Of a stretch of DNA of 9,196 bases, positions 4,890-9,196 are shown piece after piece; position 1 is the first letter of the stretch; each line of letters opens with the position of its first letter. The notes below the pieces were generated by a model that saw only the letters and a list, made by a program, of their open reading frames with translations, made no database searches and was not told where the DNA came from. A program made the translations under genes and the position numbers. The stretch spans positions 1 to 9,196 of the forward strand of contig CALHBW010000016.1 of the NCBI GenBank assembly GCA_937930625.1. The letters run 5' to 3'. Source of the stretch: an uncultured Saprospiraceae bacterium (GTDB taxonomy: Bacteria > Bacteroidota > Bacteroidia > Chitinophagales > Saprospiraceae).

Positions 4890-7800
4890 ATGCCTGATAT
4901 TTTTTATGAATTGAGCCGAGCGCGCAAGCAGGAACGAATCGACGCATTGATAATTAAAATAACTATCATATTATTTGCATTGATTCAGATTCCTATATTT
5001 TTTTCCTTGGTAGTTGGCGAAAAGCCAAATATTTATTTTGCGTTGGCAATTGAACTTGTCGCTATCGTTGGCGCAATACTGGTTTATTTCAAAAAAACAT
5101 CCATAGCTATCTTCATGGCAACATCATTTTTATATTTGATTTTTGCTGTAGTTCCTCATGTATTTGATAGTTATCACATTACTATACCTGTGATTATAGC
5201 TACGTTTATTTTTAATACTTATGTTTTTGAAGAGAAAAGATTTCAGTGTGCCAACATCACTGCACTCATAATTACTCTAGTTTCGTATTACATTGCATTA
5301 TACGCTGCCTATGATATATTTTTTGAGTTTATTGTGGACTCTTCTATCGGTATAATTAGTTTCATTTTACTTTATTTGGTTATCAGATATTTTAAAACGG
5401 ATGTCGAAAATTACGAACAAAAACTCCAAGAAGTGAATAGCTTTTTAAGACAAATTACAGATTTGAACCCCCATTTTATATATGCCAAAGATGTTGACAA
5501 TAAATTTATTTTTATCAATAAAACAATGGCAAACTTTCTCGGACATACGCCTCGTGAAATAATAGGGCAAAATGTCGATAAATTTTATGAAAGCAGCGAG
5601 ACAATAGAAAGGGTAGTAGATATTGATTTAGCACAAAACAAGAGAAATCACTTCTTGGTTAAGGCAATGAGTGTAAATAATGAAACAACTTACCATGAAC
5701 TCATACAAATGCCCATGCTTTGCGAAAATAATCAAAACAGAGGCACACTTGGAGTATCTATAAATATAACCACCAGAAAAAAAGCAGAAACCGCCCTTCA
5801 GGAAAGCGAAAAGCGTTACAAACAATTATATGAAAATCATCAGATGGGAATTGTCTCTGCCAAGGAGGGAAAATTTAGCATGGTCAACGACACATTTTGT
5901 GCAATGACAGGTTATACAAGAGCAGAGATTATAGGGAAAAATATTGAGGACGTTATGCACCCGGATGATTATAAAGCAACCTTGCCAAAAACGGCACAAG
6001 TGGATAGAGGGGAAATCAAAGGAGCAACTTTTGAACATCGCTTTATTCGAAAAGATGGCACCATCGGGCATGCTTTAGTGTATCACCGTCTGCTTATTGT
6101 TGAGGGAAAACCCACTGAATCTACGGCAACACTTACCGATATATCTCAACTCAAAACTATCGAACAAGCACTGCGCGAAAGTGAGAATCGTTATCGCCAA
6201 CTCTACGAAAACCATCAGATGGGTATAGTTACAACATTGAAGGGTGTATTTACGACCGTTAATGATACATTCTGCAAAATGACAGGATATGACAGAAACG
6301 AAATTGTTGGAAAATACATAAATGAAATTATGCACCCCGAAGACTACGCTAACCAAGCAGAAGAAGGTAGAAAAGTAGATAGTCGCATTATTCCCGGATT
6401 GACCACCGAACACCGTTTTATCCGAAAAGATAAATCTATCGGACATGCAATCGTACATATTCAACTGCTGCAAGAAGGAAAACGTCCTGTAGAGGCAATC
6501 GCTACATTGACGGATATTTCTCAATTAAAAACGACCGAGCAGGCACTCCGAAAAAGCGAAACTATTTATCGCAAACTTATTGAAAATGCTTTTGATGGTA
6601 TCGAAATATATGAATCTACACCTCCCCAAAAAGAAGGAGGCGAGTGGCATCATAAATTGTTGGTGAGAAATGACAGAATATATGAGATGTTGGGAAAAAC
6701 AAAAAAAGATATAAAACAATCATCCTTTTTAAATCAGGATATTCTTGCAATGAGCCCTGATTTTCAAACTAATGGAAGAAAATCAGAAGAATATATATGG
6801 GAAGTGCGAGATGAATTGCAGAAAAACGGAGTTGTTAATTTTGAATGGCAATACGGCAACGAAGAACAAGTTCTGAATACCGAAATGACCATTATTAAAT
6901 TTTATATAGAAGGTAAAAAGTATATAACAAATATTTGCAAAGACATTACAGAAAGGAAAAAAGCCGAGATTGCCCTTCAGGAAAGCGAATCTATGTACAG
7001 ATATTTATTTGAAAATGCTTTCGACGGTATTGAGGTATATACTTACGAAGATGAAAACCAAAAACAAGGCTTTGTTTCTCGAAATCAAAAGTTTAGAGAG
7101 CTAATAGGTAGAAATGATAACGAATTATACCCTTTAGAAAATGGACTCAGACTTATGGACATCAGCTCTAAAGTCCAAGCCAATGGAATAACTTCAGACA
7201 AGCACCGTAAAAATATTAAGGTAGAATTGGCTAAAAACAAAAAAGCAATGTTCGAATGGCGATTCATGCATAAAGACGGACATATCGTGGATACCTTAGC
7301 GAGTTTACACAGATTTAAACTGAATAAACAAGTAATGCTCGTCAGCATTTATAAAGATATTACAGAGCGGAAAAAAGCTGAAATCGCTATGCGCGAAAGC
7401 GAAACCCGTTATCGTTATTTATTTGATAATGCTTTTGACGGAATAGAGTTTTATGAATATACGCCCTTTGAGAGCAAAAAAGGAAAATTAATTGCACGAA
7501 ATAAAAAATTTCGAGAATTGCTCGGTAGAACCGACCAAGAACTTAATGTTGGAGAAATACCAACCCTTGAGCTTAGTCCCGAATTGCAACCAAATGGAAT
7601 GACCTCAGGTAAATACTTTGAATATATCCAATCAGAATTCAATAAAAACCGAGAAGTTCACTATGAATGGCGTTTTAATCACAAAAAAGGATTTCCGGTA
7701 GATGTTGACGTCTCTATACATGAATATAGAGGAGCTGATGATATAGCAGTACTTATGGGGATTTTCAAAGATGTTACAGAGAAGAAGAAAGCTGAAATCG

Positions 7801-8957
7801 CGCTCTCTGAAAGTGAAGCCCTTTATCGAAACTTATTTGAAAATGCTTTTGATGGTATTGAGATATACGAATACGCCAACGAAGAAGGCGCAACAGCCAG
7901 ATTGGTTGCCCGCAATGACAGGTTCCGAGAACTATTAGGTAAAACAGATAAAGAAATAGATGAGGTCAAAGCACCTTCCATACTTCAATCAAGCCCCAAA
8001 AACCAACCCAATGGACAACTTTCATCAGAATATTTCAAAGAAAGACAACAAGAGTTTAATAAAAGTAGAATTGCTGCTTTTGAATGGCGGTTTACTCACA
8101 AAAAAGGGCATTTTGTTGATGTATATCTGACACTAAAAGAGTATGAGGTCAATAATAAAATTGTTCTTATAGGAATTTATAAAGATATTACTGAACAGAA
8201 AAAAGCAGAAAAAACCATCCAACAAAATATCAATCAACTCCACCAAAAAAACCAAGAACTCCAAAAATTCATCAAGTCCAATATGCAGCTCGAAAACTTT
8301 GCGTATCTCGCCTCGCACGACCTCAAAGAACCCATCCGTACAATAGTCAGTTTTTCGCAAATACTCAAACGTTCGGCATACGACAAACTCTCTAAAGATG
8401 AGCAAGAATATATCGACTTCATCATAAAAGGGTCAAAAAATATGAGTATGCTCATCCGAGACCTGCTCACATATTCGCGTGTTGATACCGAAGACAAAAA
8501 CATCCAAACCATCCAGGTCAGCGACTTACTATATACAGTCAATTACGAGCTTAGTGCGCTTATTAAAGATAGCAAAGCTGTCATTCAACTCGATGATTTA
8601 CCGGAAACGATTGAAGCAGATAAGATACAAATGCGCCAGCTTTTCCAAAATCTTATTACCAATGCCATCCGTTACGCCTCACCTGAGCGTGTACCACCAC
8701 TCATTAAAATTTCCGCAGAAGAGCGAGCACACGAATGGCAATTTGCTATAAATGATAATGGCGTAGGTATAAAATCAGAATTTTACGAACGAATATTCCT
8801 ACTCTTCCGAAAACTACACGGAGATAGAGAAAAGGGAACGGGAATCGGCTTGGCACTTTGCAAAAAAATTGCTGAAAATCACGGAGGTAAAATATGGGTC
8901 GAATCCGAATACGGTACAGGTTCTACGTTCTATTTCACGATAAGTAAAAATCCGTAG
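4890..8957 (+). CDS. Membrane-bound multi-PAS sensor histidine kinase
   Basis: This is a 1355-residue kinase. Six hydrophobic segments lie at about 19-42, 48-67, 71-92, 97-113, 121-142 and 149-168, with no large periplasmic loop. A short coiled coil (170-187) leads to PAS1 (about 185-300). Two S-box PAS modules follow at 302-426 and 427-551, then four longer PAS modules at 552-694, 695-832, 833-970 and 971-1108, each beginning with an AL-ESE-YR linker. HisKA has the H-box SHDLKEPIR with phospho-acceptor His1143. HATPase_c has NLITN (N1254-N1258), DNGVG (1289-1293) and GTGIGL (1316-1321). It should autophosphorylate on His1143 and pass phosphate to an unknown regulator; no receiver domain or response regulator is present here. 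No LOV cysteine motif is seen, so PAS ligands are unknown. The ATG at 4890 is preferred over a TTG ten codons upstream. No terminator is clear downstream. Confidence 0.95.
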   Translation: MPDIFYELSRARKQERIDALIIKITIILFALIQIPIFFSLVVGEKPNIYFALAIELVAIVGAILVYFKKTSIAIFMATSFLYLIFAVVPHVFDSYHITIPVIIATFIFNTYVFEEKRFQCANITALIITLVSYYIALYAAYDIFFEFIVDSSIGIISFILLYLVIRYFKTDVENYEQKLQEVNSFLRQITDLNPHFIYAKDVDNKFIFINKTMANFLGHTPREIIGQNVDKFYESSETIERVVDIDLAQNKRNHFLVKAMSVNNETTYHELIQMPMLCENNQNRGTLGVSINITTRKKAETALQESEKRYKQLYENHQMGIVSAKEGKFSMVNDTFCAMTGYTRAEIIGKNIEDVMHPDDYKATLPKTAQVDRGEIKGATFEHRFIRKDGTIGHALVYHRLLIVEGKPTESTATLTDISQLKTIEQALRESENRYRQLYENHQMGIVTTLKGVFTTVNDTFCKMTGYDRNEIVGKYINEIMHPEDYANQAEEGRKVDSRIIPGLTTEHRFIRKDKSIGHAIVHIQLLQEGKRPVEAIATLTDISQLKTTEQALRKSETIYRKLIENAFDGIEIYESTPPQKEGGEWHHKLLVRNDRIYEMLGKTKKDIKQSSFLNQDILAMSPDFQTNGRKSEEYIWEVRDELQKNGVVNFEWQYGNEEQVLNTEMTIIKFYIEGKKYITNICKDITERKKAEIALQESESMYRYLFENAFDGIEVYTYEDENQKQGFVSRNQKFRELIGRNDNELYPLENGLRLMDISSKVQANGITSDKHRKNIKVELAKNKKAMFEWRFMHKDGHIVDTLASLHRFKLNKQVMLVSIYKDITERKKAEIAMRESETRYRYLFDNAFDGIEFYEYTPFESKKGKLIARNKKFRELLGRTDQELNVGEIPTLELSPELQPNGMTSGKYFEYIQSEFNKNREVHYEWRFNHKKGFPVDVDVSIHEYRGADDIAVLMGIFKDVTEKKKAEIALSESEALYRNLFENAFDGIEIYEYANEEGATARLVARNDRFRELLGKTDKEIDEVKAPSILQSSPKNQPNGQLSSEYFKERQQEFNKSRIAAFEWRFTHKKGHFVDVYLTLKEYEVNNKIVLIGIYKDITEQKKAEKTIQQNINQLHQKNQELQKFIKSNMQLENFAYLASHDLKEPIRTIVSFSQILKRSAYDKLSKDEQEYIDFIIKGSKNMSMLIRDLLTYSRVDTEDKNIQTIQVSDLLYTVNYELSALIKDSKAVIQLDDLPETIEADKIQMRQLFQNLITNAIRYASPERVPPLIKISAEERAHEWQFAINDNGVGIKSEFYERIFLLFRKLHGDREKGTGIGLALCKKIAENHGGKIWVESEYGTGSTFYFTISKNP
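6543..8210 (+). repeat. Four tandem PAS modules within the kinase gene
   Basis: Modules start at 6543, 6972, 7386 and 7800, so their lengths are 143, 138 and 138 residues, with the last (138) ending near 8213. All share an ENAFDGIE opening (DNAFDGIE in the third), a middle block with FRELLG (MLGKT in the first), a QPNG-S-Y-type segment (QTNG, QANG in the first two), FEWRF-type sequence and a KDITERKKAE exit helix. Their third codon positions differ widely, so the copies are not recent. The upstream pair at 5793-6542 has exactly 125 residues per module, and hand alignment of the two gives 73 identities in the first 120 positions. Confidence 0.85.
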
Positions 8958-8975
8958 TTCGTGAGGTCGTTATTC

Positions 8976-9040
8976 GTTGATTGGGTTTATTGGTTGATTA
9001 GTTAATTGGTTTATTGAGTTAATTGGGTTTAAGTGGTTGG
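8976..9040. repeat. GTTRATTG-type quasi-repeat downstream of the kinase
   Basis: GTTGATT/GTTAATT motifs begin at 8976, 8993, 9001 and 9018 (steps of 17, 8 and 17), joined by GGTTTATTG-like strings. The first and last copies are exactly 42 bases apart. The phasing is less regular than the other arrays, so this may be an eroded version. No T-rich hairpin terminator for the kinase is visible here. Confidence 0.45.
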
Positions 9041-9092
9041 ACTGAACTAAGCGACACCATACTACTATACATGAACCTAAAACCAGTACGTC

Positions 9093-9113
9093 ATTCTGAA
9101 TTTATTTCAGAAT
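9093..9113. repeat. Small palindrome ATTCTGAA-TTTAT-TTCAGAAT
   Basis: Bases 9093-9100 and 9106-9113 form a perfect 8-bp hairpin with a five-base loop. From memory, similar GTCATTCTGAA...TTCAGAATCTC strings recur in Bacteroidota genomes as dispersed intergenic palindromes. It is not followed by a T-run on either strand, so a terminator role is unlikely. Nothing else is recognised from here to the window end. Confidence 0.55.
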
Positions 9114-9196
9114 CTCCCAAGCCACAAGCACGATGTTGAATGTGAACTAAAAAAATATATTTCACTCAAAAACAACAAGTTATACGTTTTGTACAG

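Noticed and set aside
4690..4914. Plus-strand 74-codon frame with a Leu-Arg-Pro-Leu-Arg stretch
   Set aside because: The pattern is the translation of the CTCTGCG nonamer repeat, and the frame overlaps the starts of both flanking genes.
9093..9113. Hairpin as the kinase terminator
   Set aside because: It lies about 135 bases past the stop and has no T-tract on the plus strand.

Overview
The window looks like a chromosomal stretch from a member of the Bacteroidota. The supporting signs are AT-rich spacers, start codons without Shine-Dalgarno sequences, a candidate Bacteroidota-type promoter (TTG, 18 bp, TATTTTTG) ahead of nadC, a DUF4783-like small exported protein beside nadC, and a very large PAS-rich histidine kinase with an H-box of the type common in this phylum. 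Family or genus cannot be read from the sequence alone.

Layout: an exported SGNH/GDSL-type hydrolase (+, 89-835) converges on a small exported Lys/Ala-rich protein (-, 895-1206), with a shared 16-bp hairpin between them. Then come nadC (-, 1387-2259), a DUF4783-like NTF2-fold exported protein (-, 2566-2943) and a membrane protein of the HTTM / vitamin K-dependent gamma-carboxylase family (-, 3301-4698, apparent TTG start). Divergent from that is a 1355-residue orphan sensor histidine kinase (+, 4890-8957) with six membrane segments, seven PAS domains, HisKA and HATPase_c. No RNA genes, CRISPR array, transposase or complete mobile element was seen.

The genes do not form an obvious pathway. 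nadC is a housekeeping NAD-synthesis gene. The others are envelope or membrane proteins, and the spacers (with terminators) suggest mostly single-gene transcription units. The kinase has no response regulator in the window.

The least expected signal lies between the genes. Nearly every spacer contains a degenerate short tandem array, usually with an exact 7-bp period but also 6 or 9 bp. The unit sequence differs from spacer to spacer, and several arrays are paired as inverted copies able to fold into long stems. They resemble in style the heptanucleotide STRR repeats of filamentous cyanobacteria. One such heptamer array lies inside the HTTM coding sequence. A separate REP-like doublet (two inverted copies of a CAGGCT-tcc-AGCCTG palindrome) contains the nadC stop codon. 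These repeats, the intact-looking carboxylase active-site signature of the HTTM protein and the modular PAS amplification of the kinase are the points most worth following up.
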